From Pseudomonas asplenii (GTDB taxonomy: Bacteria; Pseudomonadota; Gammaproteobacteria; Pseudomonadales; Pseudomonadaceae), in NCBI RefSeq assembly GCF_900105475.1, contig NZ_LT629777.1, positions 620,001 through 684,000 on the forward strand: 64,000 nt of DNA, written 5' to 3'. The notes beneath the pieces are model-generated. The model was not told the DNA's origin. It made no database searches and worked only from the letters and a program-made list of their open reading frames with translations. Below are positions 9,926 to 17,887 of the stretch, piece after piece. Each line of letters opens with the position of its first letter. Position 1 is the first letter of the stretch. Made by a program: the position numbers and the translations under genes.

Positions 9926-9975
9926 GGTTTCCTGCTCCTTGTCTAGTGATCAACGCAGCCATTATTGCCCTGCAC

Positions 9976-9994
9976 ACTGACAGAAAGTGTCAGT
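9976..9994. promoter_or_regulatory. Palindromic operator between GST gene and WYL regulator
   Basis: ACTGACA-GAAAG-TGTCAGT is a perfect inverted repeat with 7-bp arms, 51 bases upstream of the GST ATG. The location suits an operator for the adjacent helix-turn-helix/WYL regulator. TGACA/TGTCA half-sites are typical of many YafY-like regulators as I recall; this is an inference. Confidence 0.6.
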
Positions 9995-10156
9995 AGTGAT
10001 GCGATGCGTGCTTGCTGTCCGCTCCTGTCAGCCGGCGCTATCAGCATGATCCATGGGGCTGCAGTCCTGCCCATGGGTTGAGGGCAAACAGCTCTTTGAC
10101 TTACCGCCCAATGATGGCAGGATCTCGTTGAGATCCACTCCTCAACAAAGCCACTC

Positions 10157-10870
10157 ATGTCTCGCACAGAACGATTATTTGACTTGATTCAGACCCTGCG
10201 AAGCCATCGGTTTCCAGTGACTGGCAATCATTTGGCCAAAGAACTGGGGATAAGCGTTCGTACGCTTTACAGAGATATCGCAACACTTCAGGGACAAGGT
10301 GCCAATATTGAAGGAGAGCCAGGACTTGGTTACGTATTGCGCCCTGGCTTCATGCTCCCGCCATTAATGTTTACCGAAGAGGAAATAGAGGCCCTTGTCT
10401 TGGGTTCTCGCTGGGTGTCCGAGCGGGCCGACCTTCAACTAAGTAGAGCCGCAAAGGTAGCCTTGTCAAAAATAGCTTCTGTATTACCCCAAGACCTGCG
10501 AACCGAACTGGATGCCAGCTCATTGATGGTTGGCACAGTCGCTCAAACAGAAACAGAGGCCATCGATCTGTCGCAGATTCGCCGAGCCATTCGAATCGAG
10601 CACAAGGTACAGATCAAGTACCTGGATCTGAAGGGAGCCCGTTCAGAGAGAACGATCTGGCCCGTTGCGCTGGGCTATTTTGACCAGGTTCGGATGCTTG
10701 CCGGGTGGTGCGAACTACGGCAAGAGTTCCGTCATTTCAGGACGGATCGCATATCGGCCTTGAGAGTAGAGCCCGAGCGCTACCCTCGTCGGAAGCAGAT
10801 CTTGCTTAAAGAATGGCGTGAGGTGGACATTCTTCAGCGCATTCAGCGAGCGCGGCAGCCTTTGTCTTAG
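10157..10870 (+). CDS. YafY-family HTH / WYL-domain transcriptional regulator
   Basis: A 237-residue predicted repressor or activator. Residues 1-60 form an HTH_11-type winged helix (ELGISVRTLYRDIATL). Residues 140-215 form a WYL domain with the strand AGWCELR and the downstream FRTDRI. WYL domains bind small ligands or nucleic acid and switch the DNA-binding half. The gene is divergent from the GST gene across a 231-bp gap containing a perfect palindrome, so autoregulation plus GST control is the simplest model. Its GC content is visibly lower than that of the core genes nearby. Confidence 0.93.
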   Translation: MSRTERLFDLIQTLRSHRFPVTGNHLAKELGISVRTLYRDIATLQGQGANIEGEPGLGYVLRPGFMLPPLMFTEEEIEALVLGSRWVSERADLQLSRAAKVALSKIASVLPQDLRTELDASSLMVGTVAQTETEAIDLSQIRRAIRIEHKVQIKYLDLKGARSERTIWPVALGYFDQVRMLAGWCELRQEFRHFRTDRISALRVEPERYPRRKQILLKEWREVDILQRIQRARQPLS

Positions 10871-10950
10871 CGTGCTTGGCGCGGTCCTGGGGTCTACGCA
10901 TACAGGCAGTGAAACGGCCGACTTTTACGAGCACAGTACAGGCCCACCCC

Positions 10951-10984
10951 AAAAACAAAAAAGGCCTGCATCACTGCAAGCCTT
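10951..10984 (-). terminator. Rho-independent terminator of tRNA-Thr
   Basis: On the minus strand, AAGGCTTGCA / TGCAGGCCTT form a stem (one mismatch) followed by TTTTTTGTTTTT. It sits 9 bases after the tRNA-Thr CCA and should end the pilin-region transcript and the tRNA. Confidence 0.82.
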
Positions 10985-10992
10985 GATTGTTC

Positions 10993-11068
10993 TGGTGCCG
11001 GAGATAGGAATCGAACCTACGACCTTCGCGTTACGAGTGCGCTGCTCTACCGACTGAGCTACACCGGC
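10993..11068 (-). tRNA. tRNA-Thr (anticodon CGU)
   Basis: A complete 76-base cloverleaf read on the minus strand, beginning GCCGGTGTAGCTCAGT, with anticodon loop CTCGTAA, the T-loop GGTTCGATTCC, and an encoded CCA end. It lies directly downstream of the O-antigen-ligase-like gene, as tRNA-Thr does beside tfpO in the P. aeruginosa pilin locus. It is a likely recombination anchor for exchanging pilin cassettes. Confidence 0.97.
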
Positions 11069-11107
11069 GTGGCGCTAACGCTAGCACCAGGCGACGAGCG
11101 GAGCAAG

Positions 11108-12526
11108 CTACTCAGGCTTGATCGCGATGACACCCTGGGCCCAGAAGCGCGGTTGGAAGTGGCCGCCGTATTGCTGCTGATAGAGCTTGTTGCGCTCGTC
11201 CAGGTGCGGCACGTCGCGGATCACCACGTAGACCAGGAACAGCACGGCGGCGGTACTGATGCCCATCCAGGACCAGTGGATGAAGGCATTGGGTTTGGCG
11301 GGTTCACTTTTCCAGACATGAATGCCCATCAGCCATCCGACCACCAGGGACAGCCACAACTGGGAGTACGGCATGACAATCACCCCATCGACCATTGATT
11401 GGGTCAGGGCGCCGATCAGGCTGGCGAACAGGCAGACTCGCAGCAGGTCGACCGGGTCGTTGGAGTCGGCGCGCTCGCGGACCAGGCGGAAAGTGGCCCA
11501 GAGTCCGCGGCCGACCAGCCACATCACCAGCAGGGTGGAAGGGATACCCCACTCGCAGGCCCATTGCAGAATGGCCTGGTGCGGGTGGGCGGCGATGGGG
11601 TTGTGGATATCGGCGAAATGCATGGGGCCGAAGCCGAGCCAGGGACGTTCGCGGATCATGTCCCAGGCTTGTTGCCAGATCACGTCACGGGCAGAGAGCG
11701 AGGTGGTCAATCGATCGCCGGCGAAGTTCACTACCGTAAGGCCGAGATGATCAGCCAAGACACCAAATACAAACCAGAACAGCAACAGGCCAGTTGCAGC
11801 TGCCGGTAATTGCCATGAGAACCAACGTCTACCGCTGCGCCCGCAAATGACCATCAGGCATCCGGCGACGCCCATACCGAGCCAGGTGCCACGCGTACCA
11901 CCCGAGATCGCGACCATCCACCAGATAGCCAGCAGCACGAATACCCAGAGCCGGGTGGTGCGTTTACTCGCCAACAGTAATGGAAGGGACAGCAGCGGCA
12001 GGGTAAAGGTCTGGAACTGGCCGTAGAAGCGCTTGTTCGAGAAGCCTCTCAGGAACGTATCGGCGTCCAGCGTGCCGACACCCGAGGAAAGCGAATGAAA
12101 CGCCAAAGTCAGGAAGTCGAAACTTTTGAAGGCGCAGATGAACACGATGAAGAGCATCAGCACCCGATCGAGAGAAACGTCATCTGACCGGCGCGTATGG
12201 GCGATGGCTCCGGCACAGAGACCACCTGCCGTGATCAGAGCCACTTCCGCGAAAGCCCAAAGCGGTTGGTGCGAGCGCAGAGAAGAAATGGCACCTATTA
12301 CCAGAATCGATCCACAGCCCAGAACAACAGGCTGATCAACCAAGCTTGGTGAATAGGGTCTCCGCCAGCACAGGAGAAAGACAAGCGCGGTACCGGCAAC
12401 AATGATCTGCCCGAGGCGCTGAACCGTATGCTCACCAAAACCGCGCCCGAGCACCATCATGCCCAAGAGGAACAGGGCGAATAACAACCAGATTCTTGTT
12501 CGTGGAGTTTGGGAGATATCCATCAA
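11108..12526 (-). CDS. O-antigen ligase-like membrane protein; candidate pilin oligosaccharyltransferase
   Basis: A 472-residue polytopic membrane protein with 10 or more hydrophobic segments and a Wzy_C (O-antigen ligase) core. The large periplasmic loop carries the HPH motif (about residues 312-316), preceded by RERPWLGFG, and an NKRFYGQFQT stretch resembling the pilin ligases PglL and TfpO. Such enzymes move an O-antigen unit or other lipid-linked glycan to a protein. Its position, pilA - GT-C gene - this gene - tRNA-Thr on one strand, matches the P. aeruginosa tfpO slot. Modification of the pilin is inferred. The alternative is a Wzy or WaaL acting on a surface polysaccharide, but no polysaccharide cluster is nearby. 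Confidence 0.85.
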   Translation of the reverse strand: MMDISQTPRTRIWLLFALFLLGMMVLGRGFGEHTVQRLGQIIVAGTALVFLLCWRRPYSPSLVDQPVVLGCGSILVIGAISSLRSHQPLWAFAEVALITAGGLCAGAIAHTRRSDDVSLDRVLMLFIVFICAFKSFDFLTLAFHSLSSGVGTLDADTFLRGFSNKRFYGQFQTFTLPLLSLPLLLASKRTTRLWVFVLLAIWWMVAISGGTRGTWLGMGVAGCLMVICGRSGRRWFSWQLPAAATGLLLFWFVFGVLADHLGLTVVNFAGDRLTTSLSARDVIWQQAWDMIRERPWLGFGPMHFADIHNPIAAHPHQAILQWACEWGIPSTLLVMWLVGRGLWATFRLVRERADSNDPVDLLRVCLFASLIGALTQSMVDGVIVMPYSQLWLSLVVGWLMGIHVWKSEPAKPNAFIHWSWMGISTAAVLFLVYVVIRDVPHLDERNKLYQQQYGGHFQPRFWAQGVIAIKPE

Positions 12527-12564
12527 CGTGTCGAAACGTCCATTTCAAACAGACTCTCGAAAGC

Positions 12565-14232
12565 TCAAGCTTTTGGAGCCAGCATCAATGGTGCCTTGGG
12601 GTAAGCGCGTGAGCAAGCTAGTTGGTTTCCCTTACCGCACCCAAGCTCAAGGTAGCGCTGTGACTCCTCGGTTTGTCCAAGCGCCTTGAATGCGTCGGCC
12701 ATGCCTACGTATGGTCTTGCATAGCTGGGCCTGAGATTTATGGCATGTTCGAATTCCACTTTAGCATCTTCCGGCTTTCCACGAAGCAGAAGAATTTTTC
12801 CGCGTTGGTAATATGCATACTCGTAGGATGGCTTCAACTCCAGAGCCTTTTCAATATTTTTCGAGGCAGCATCAATATATCCGGCATCCAGATAGCTGAC
12901 CCCCAGATTATAGTAAACCCGATAACCACCAAAGAGACCTGGCTTATCGCCCTGCGCCTCATAATATTGAACAGCTTCATCCCAAACAAGAACTGGCATG
13001 GACATAGCTAACAGCCGATCATAGGAAAGCCCAAAAAAATAAACTAAAAAAACAGGTACCAGAGTAACTATGTAAATCTTCTTCAACCGCCGAAGCCCTA
13101 GCGCCAAGGCAAAAAACAAACCTGGAGCCCACAGATAACTACGATATAAAACAAATGGTTCCTGCAAACGGACCGAAGCCAGCTCCGTAGCAAACATTAC
13201 CCATGGAAATAATAAGGCGAAACCCAGCCCTCCCTTGTTTGCTCCACGCAGCAGCAATACGAACGCTGCCGCCCCATAGGAAATAAACGCCACCAAACCA
13301 GCCCAGGCCCACCAGGTACTGTAACTTAGAGGAAATGGAACACGAAGATCCAAGCCCAGAGCATTATCTCGAGGAAGAATAAACACTGCCAGATACTTGA
13401 AAAACAACCCCATCTGGTTCAACACACTCAACACATAGAGGGAACCATCCGGCTGAAAGACCTCATCACTGAGTACTTCCTCACTCTTGATTTCATAAGC
13501 ACTTCCAATCATGCCCCTTGCCCAAAGCACAACAGATAGCGCCATGACGCCCTGGAGTAAAAGAACTACAAAAATCTCTCGAGAGCCAGATGAAATGGAA
13601 AGCTGGCTACGTCGATGTAGAACCCATAGAAGGAAGCATAAAGCAGGCAACATCACCGCATGCTCTTTTGCATACAAGGATAAAAATACAAAAAAGCAGG
13701 ATCCCCAAAGAGCCCAACGTCTACCACAGAGCCCCTGCCAAAACATCCATAACCCAAGCACTCCCAAAAGAGTGGCACATATAATCGTACGCTGTATGAG
13801 ATATCCCTGGGTCAAAATGGCCAGCGGATGTATAGCAAACAAAAATGCCGAAATAAATGCGGCGAAATCTACATTCAAAAATAAAGAATCTCGTGCATCC
13901 AAACTACCGAGTAAATTTCGTATAAAACCAAAAATCACCAGAGCGGTGCAAAAATGAAGAAACAAGTTACCTAACCTAAGCCAAACAATCTTATCACTAA
14001 AATAGACTATATTGGCAGCCATGGAGTCATACACCCATAACCGCGGAGTCAGGCTAAACCCACTGGATAGCAATGCGGCAGGCCCGCCCTCTCTGAAGAA
14101 CGGCTCATCGTCAAAAATCAAGGGATTATTCAAAAAAGAATAACAAAGCAATAACAAAAAAATGGCAACCAAAACAGCAAACAACAAATAAATATTTCGA
14201 CGCAAAGTCATACTCAACTGAAATTCAAACAT
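12565..14232 (-). CDS. GT-C-like polytopic membrane protein with C-terminal TPR repeats (TMTC-like)
   Basis: A 555-residue protein. About ten membrane helices cover residues 13-430, followed by TPR repeats at about 440-535 (YYNLGVSYLDAGYIDAA, YAYYQRGKILLLRGKPEDA, RPYVGMADAFKALGQTEES). Features shared with TMTC-type GT-C glycosyltransferases are an acidic pair in the first loop (FDDE, D41-D42), IHPLAILTQGYLIQR at about 134-148, and AKEHAVMLP at about 188. The ATG at 14232 has GGAGGTGA upstream; the frame is open to 14283. GC content is strikingly low compared with both flanks, a sign of transfer. It lies between pilA and an O-antigen-ligase-like gene, so a role in pilin glycosylation is the leading hypothesis. 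The donor sugar is unknown. Confidence 0.83.
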   Translation of the reverse strand: MFEFQLSMTLRRNIYLLFAVLVAIFLLLLCYSFLNNPLIFDDEPFFREGGPAALLSSGFSLTPRLWVYDSMAANIVYFSDKIVWLRLGNLFLHFCTALVIFGFIRNLLGSLDARDSLFLNVDFAAFISAFLFAIHPLAILTQGYLIQRTIICATLLGVLGLWMFWQGLCGRRWALWGSCFFVFLSLYAKEHAVMLPALCFLLWVLHRRSQLSISSGSREIFVVLLLQGVMALSVVLWARGMIGSAYEIKSEEVLSDEVFQPDGSLYVLSVLNQMGLFFKYLAVFILPRDNALGLDLRVPFPLSYSTWWAWAGLVAFISYGAAAFVLLLRGANKGGLGFALLFPWVMFATELASVRLQEPFVLYRSYLWAPGLFFALALGLRRLKKIYIVTLVPVFLVYFFGLSYDRLLAMSMPVLVWDEAVQYYEAQGDKPGLFGGYRVYYNLGVSYLDAGYIDAASKNIEKALELKPSYEYAYYQRGKILLLRGKPEDAKVEFEHAINLRPSYARPYVGMADAFKALGQTEESQRYLELGCGKGNQLACSRAYPKAPLMLAPKA

Positions 14233-14330
14233 CAAATAGCTCACCTCCAAAAAAACCGGTACCCCACAAGAGAATACCGGCATTGAACCTTATAAAGCCT
14301 AAGTCTCAGTATCCAAAGCCAGTTCCATCA

Positions 14331-14738
14331 CTACTTACAGGCGTTCGCTGCAAGACAGGTACCAGTCTGCGTCCAGGTAGTAATACCACCATTGCTAACA
14401 GGTGTAAGTACCGATGTAAGGCTACCGGTAGCAGTAGTACCGATCAAAGTGATTGTACCACCAGCCACACTAGAACCAGTTGGGTTAAAGCTTGCAGTCG
14501 CTGTAGTTGGCAACACGGGAATCCCATTAGAACCTGCCGAGCAGTTGGTGGTATTACCGATGTCATTAAGGCAAAGTGCCACTGCAGTCTTATATGCATC
14601 AGCCATTGTGTTTATTTCAGCGAACCTGGCTCTCTGCGTGTAGTTGTTATACGCAGGCAACGCAATCGCCGCCAAAATACCGATGATCGCCACAACGATC
14701 ATCAGTTCGATCAAGGTGAAACCCTTTTGAGCATTCAT
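14331..14738 (-). CDS. pilA: Type IV major pilin PilA (type IVa prepilin)
   Basis: A 135-residue prepilin. The leader MNAQKG is cut after G6, giving mature F7 with E11 as the conserved Glu5, then the hydrophobic spine [20 protein letters not shown]. Cysteines lie at 56, 66, 128 and 134, and the C-terminal pair encloses only five residues (LAANA), far shorter than the usual P. aeruginosa D-region loop. The second half is rich in Ser, Thr and Gly, giving many possible O-glycosylation sites. GGAGACG precedes the ATG. It is divergent from pilB, with a sigma-54 promoter upstream. PilD should process it and PilB/PilC assemble it. Confidence 0.96.
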   Translation of the reverse strand: MNAQKGFTLIELMIVVAIIGILAAIALPAYNNYTQRARFAEINTMADAYKTAVALCLNDIGNTTNCSAGSNGIPVLPTTATASFNPTGSSVAGGTITLIGTTATGSLTSVLTPVSNGGITTWTQTGTCLAANACK

Positions 14739-14784
14739 ATTTCGTCTCCAGACGTGAAAAGGCCGTATGGCTCATGTACTCCAA

Positions 14785-14800
14785 AGCACGCCCCGTGCCA
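14785..14800 (-). promoter_or_regulatory. Sigma-54 (RpoN) -24/-12 promoter of pilA
   Basis: Minus-strand TGGCACGGGGCGTGCT matches TGGCAC-N5-TTGCW with one mismatch in the -12 element and the required GG-to-GC spacing. It lies about 47 bases upstream of the pilA ATG. In P. aeruginosa pilA is transcribed by RpoN and activated by PilR, and pilS-pilR are in this window. Confidence 0.85.
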
Positions 14801-14874
14801 TGCCTCATCGGATTGCCCCACGCCTGCGACAGGGCCCTCGCTTCGCCTGAACGCTGCTCCAGAACAACAAAACC

Positions 14875-14889
14875 TGACATTTTTTGTCA
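14875..14889. promoter_or_regulatory. Candidate PilR upstream activating site
   Basis: TGACA-TTTTT-TGTCA is a perfect inverted repeat about 75 bp upstream of the -24 element of pilA, in the range used by sigma-54 enhancer-binding proteins. P. aeruginosa PilR sites contain TGTC cores near T-tracts. Assignment to PilR is inferred. Confidence 0.6.
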
Positions 14890-14905
14890 CCTAGCACTCC
14901 CCGAT

Positions 14906-14934
14906 TTGGCACCACCGCCCGACTACGCTATAAA
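14906..14934 (+). promoter_or_regulatory. Probable sigma-70 promoter of pilB
   Basis: TTGGCA at 14906-14911 and TATAAA at 14929-14934 are 17 bp apart. Transcription should start near 14941, which argues that translation begins at the second ATG (14963) and not at 14942. Confidence 0.65.
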
Positions 14935-14962
14935 ACTCGCAATGTCTGTATCTGGTGCCTCA

Positions 14963-16663
14963 ATGAACGATATCGCCCTCTCCGGTCTGGCCAAGCAATT
15001 GGTGGCGGCCGAGCTGATTACCGACAAGAACGCTCAGCAGGCGTATCAGCAAGCCCAACGCAATCGGATGTCCCTGGTCAGCTACCTGGTCCAGAACAAG
15101 CTGGTGAAGAGCCGCGAAGTCGCGGAGATTGCCTCCGAGCATTTTGGTGTCGCCCTGCTCGACCTGAGTTGCCTCGACAAGGAAAGCCAGCCCAAGGGCC
15201 TGGTCAGTGAAAAACTGATCCGCCAACACCATGTCCTGCCTCTATGGCGGCGCGGCAACAAGTTGTTCGTCGGCATCTCCGATCCGAGCAACCATCAGGC
15301 GATCACCGATATCCAGTTCAGCACCGGCCTCAACACCGAGGCGATTCTGGTCGAGGATGACAAGCTTACCGACGCCATCGACAAGTTCTTCGACAGTAAC
15401 GCCACTGGCCTTGAAGACATGGCCGATGTCGATCTCGAAGGCCTGGACATCGAATCGATCGATGACAAGAAAAACGATCCCATCGCCGGCCAGGATGCCG
15501 ACGACGCCCCCGTAGTGCGCTTCGTCAACAAAATGCTGCTGGATGCGATCAAGGGCGGTTCTTCCGACCTGCACTTCGAACCTTATGAGAAAATCTACCG
15601 TGTGCGCCTGCGTACCGACGGCATGCTCAGGGAAGTCGCCCGGCCGCCGATTCACCTGGCCAGCCGAATCGCCGCACGCCTGAAGGTCATGGCCAGCCTG
15701 GATATTTCCGAGCGCCGCAAACCCCAGGACGGTCGGATCAAGATGCGTATCTCGAAGAACAAGGCCATCGACTTCCGGGTCAACACCCTGCCGACCCTGT
15801 GGGGCGAAAAGATCGTGATGCGGATCCTCGATCCGTCCAGTGCCCAGATGGGCATCGATGCCCTGGGTTATGAGCCGGATCAGAAAGACCTGTACATGGC
15901 CGCGCTGAAGCAGCCACAGGGCATGATTCTGGTGACCGGTCCCACCGGGTCGGGTAAAACCGTTTCGCTCTATACCGGCCTGAATATCCTCAACACCGTG
16001 GATATCAATATCTCCACTGCCGAAGACCCGGTGGAGATCAACATGGAAGGCATCAACCAGGTCAACGTCAACCCGAAACAAGGGCTGGACTTCGCCCAGG
16101 CGCTGCGCTCATTCCTGCGCCAGGACCCGGATGTGATCATGGTCGGCGAGATCCGCGACCTGGAAACCGCCGAAATCGCGATCAAGGCGGCCCAGACCGG
16201 CCACATGGTGCTGTCGACCCTGCACACCAACAGCGCGGCGGAAACCCTGACCCGTCTGCAGAACATGGGCATTCCCGGCTTCAACATCGCCACCTCGGTC
16301 AGCCTGATCATTGCCCAGCGCCTGGCCCGCAAACTGTGCCCGCACTGCAAGAAGGAAATCGACATTCCCCAGGAGACGCTACTGAAGGAAGGCTTCCCAG
16401 CGGATCAGATCGGTACATTCAAGGTCTACGAACCTGTAGGCTGCGATCAGTGCAACGGCGGCTACAAGGGCCGCGTGGGGATTTATGAAGTGGTGAAGAA
16501 CACCCAGGAACTGCAACGGCTGATCATGGCTGAAGGCAACTCGATCGAGATCGCCGATCAGATGCGCAAGGAAGGCTTCAACGACCTGCGCACCTCGGGC
16601 TTGCGCAAGGCCATGCAGGGGCTGACCAGCCTGGAAGAAGTCAACCGGGTGACCAAGGACTGA
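14963..16663 (+). CDS. pilB: Type IV pilus extension ATPase PilB
   Basis: Hexameric cytoplasmic ATPase that powers pilus polymerisation with PilC. At 566 residues it equals the usual length when started at ATG 14963 (MNDIALSGL). An upstream in-frame ATG at 14942 would put the start at the predicted transcription start site. Visible parts are the N-terminal MshEN/T2SSE_N domain, Walker A GPTGSGKTV near residue 326, Asp and His boxes (FLRQDPDVIMVGEIRD, GHMVLSTLHTN), and the tetracysteine zinc site (CPHC near 459, CDQC near 493). It heads the run pilB-pilC-pilD-coaE-yacG. Confidence 0.97.
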   Translation: MNDIALSGLAKQLVAAELITDKNAQQAYQQAQRNRMSLVSYLVQNKLVKSREVAEIASEHFGVALLDLSCLDKESQPKGLVSEKLIRQHHVLPLWRRGNKLFVGISDPSNHQAITDIQFSTGLNTEAILVEDDKLTDAIDKFFDSNATGLEDMADVDLEGLDIESIDDKKNDPIAGQDADDAPVVRFVNKMLLDAIKGGSSDLHFEPYEKIYRVRLRTDGMLREVARPPIHLASRIAARLKVMASLDISERRKPQDGRIKMRISKNKAIDFRVNTLPTLWGEKIVMRILDPSSAQMGIDALGYEPDQKDLYMAALKQPQGMILVTGPTGSGKTVSLYTGLNILNTVDINISTAEDPVEINMEGINQVNVNPKQGLDFAQALRSFLRQDPDVIMVGEIRDLETAEIAIKAAQTGHMVLSTLHTNSAAETLTRLQNMGIPGFNIATSVSLIIAQRLARKLCPHCKKEIDIPQETLLKEGFPADQIGTFKVYEPVGCDQCNGGYKGRVGIYEVVKNTQELQRLIMAEGNSIEIADQMRKEGFNDLRTSGLRKAMQGLTSLEEVNRVTKD

Positions 16664-16666
16664 TTC

Positions 16667-17884
16667 ATGGCGACGAAAGCAGTAAAAATCAGCACCTACG
16701 CCTGGGAAGGAACCGACAAGAAAGGGACCAAGGTTTCCGGCGAACTCACCGGCCACAATCCGGCCCTGATCAAGGCGCAGTTGCGCAAGCAGGGGATCAA
16801 TCCGGGCCGGGTTCGCAAGAAAGGCACCTCGCTGTTCAGTAAAGGCAAACGCATCAAGCCTCTGGACATCGCCCTGTTCACCCGCCAGATGGCCACCATG
16901 ATGAAGGCCGGGGTACCGCTGCTGCAGTCCTTCGACATCATTGCCGAGGGTTTCGACAACCCGAACATGCGCAAGCTGGTGGACGATATCAAGCAGGAGG
17001 TCGCGGCAGGTAACAGCTTCGCGACCTCTCTGCGCAAGAAGCCGGAGTACTTCGATGACCTGTATTGCAACCTCGTCGACGCTGGCGAACAGGCCGGCGC
17101 CCTGGAAAGCCTGCTTTCGCGGGTAGCGACCTACAAGGAAAAAACCGAAGCGCTCAAGGCCAAGATCAAAAAGGCCATGAACTACCCGATCGCGGTCGTC
17201 CTGGTAGCGATCATTGTTTCCGCGATCCTGCTGATCAAGGTGGTGCCACAGTTCCAGGCGATCTTCGCCGGCTTCGGCGCGGAACTGCCGGCCTTCACGC
17301 TGATGGTGATCGGTCTGTCGCAGATACTGCAGGACTGGTGGTGGGCAGTGGCGATTGGCCTGGGAGGCGGTATCTATGCGCTGATACGCGCACACAAGAC
17401 CTCCGAACGCTTTCGCAACTGGATGGATCGAGCGCTTCTGAAGTTCCCGATTGTCGGTCCGATACTCTACAAGTCTGCCGTTGCACGCTTCGCCCGTACC
17501 TTGTCGACCACCTTCGCAGCGGGCGTGCCACTGGTCGAAGCCCTGGACTCGGTCTCGGGCGCCACCGGCAACGTGGTGTTCAGGAATGCGGTAAACCGCG
17601 TCAAGCAGGACGTTTCCACCGGCATGCAGTTGAATTTTTCCATGCGCACCACCGGTGTTTTCCCCAGTATGGCGCTGCAGATGACGGCCATCGGTGAAGA
17701 GTCCGGCGCCCTTGACGACATGCTCGACAAGGTCGCGAGTTACTATGAAACCGAAGTCGACAACAGCGTCGACAGCCTTACCAGCCTGATGGAACCCATT
17801 ATCATGGCCGTACTGGGCGTCATCGTCGGCGGCCTGGTGATCGCCATGTACCTGCCCATCTTCAAGCTTGGCCAAGTGGTCTAA
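16667..17884 (+). CDS. pilC: Type IV pilus inner-membrane platform protein PilC
   Basis: A 405-residue platform protein with two cytoplasmic T2SSF domains (about 70-190 and 275-395) and three membrane segments (about 170-195, 220-240, 375-398). It couples PilB (extension) and PilT (retraction) to pilin movement in the inner membrane. AAGGA precedes the ATG, which follows the pilB stop by three bases. Signature pieces include FTRQMATMMKAGVPLLQ and LSTTFAAGVPLVEALD. Confidence 0.97.
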   Translation: MATKAVKISTYAWEGTDKKGTKVSGELTGHNPALIKAQLRKQGINPGRVRKKGTSLFSKGKRIKPLDIALFTRQMATMMKAGVPLLQSFDIIAEGFDNPNMRKLVDDIKQEVAAGNSFATSLRKKPEYFDDLYCNLVDAGEQAGALESLLSRVATYKEKTEALKAKIKKAMNYPIAVVLVAIIVSAILLIKVVPQFQAIFAGFGAELPAFTLMVIGLSQILQDWWWAVAIGLGGGIYALIRAHKTSERFRNWMDRALLKFPIVGPILYKSAVARFARTLSTTFAAGVPLVEALDSVSGATGNVVFRNAVNRVKQDVSTGMQLNFSMRTTGVFPSMALQMTAIGEESGALDDMLDKVASYYETEVDNSVDSLTSLMEPIIMAVLGVIVGGLVIAMYLPIFKLGQVV

Positions 17885-17887
17885 CCG

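Noticed and set aside
10993..14738. Genomic island with integrase at tRNA-Thr
   Set aside because: I looked for attachment-site repeats of the tRNA 3' end and for an integrase; none is visible. The locus fits pilin cassette exchange better.
14942..14962. Upstream ATG of pilB at 14942
   Set aside because: It would fall on the predicted transcription start and give seven extra residues not seen in PilB; ATG 14963 gives the usual 566 residues.
16379..17875. 498-codon open frame opposite pilC
   Set aside because: Antisense shadow; pilC is certain on the plus strand.
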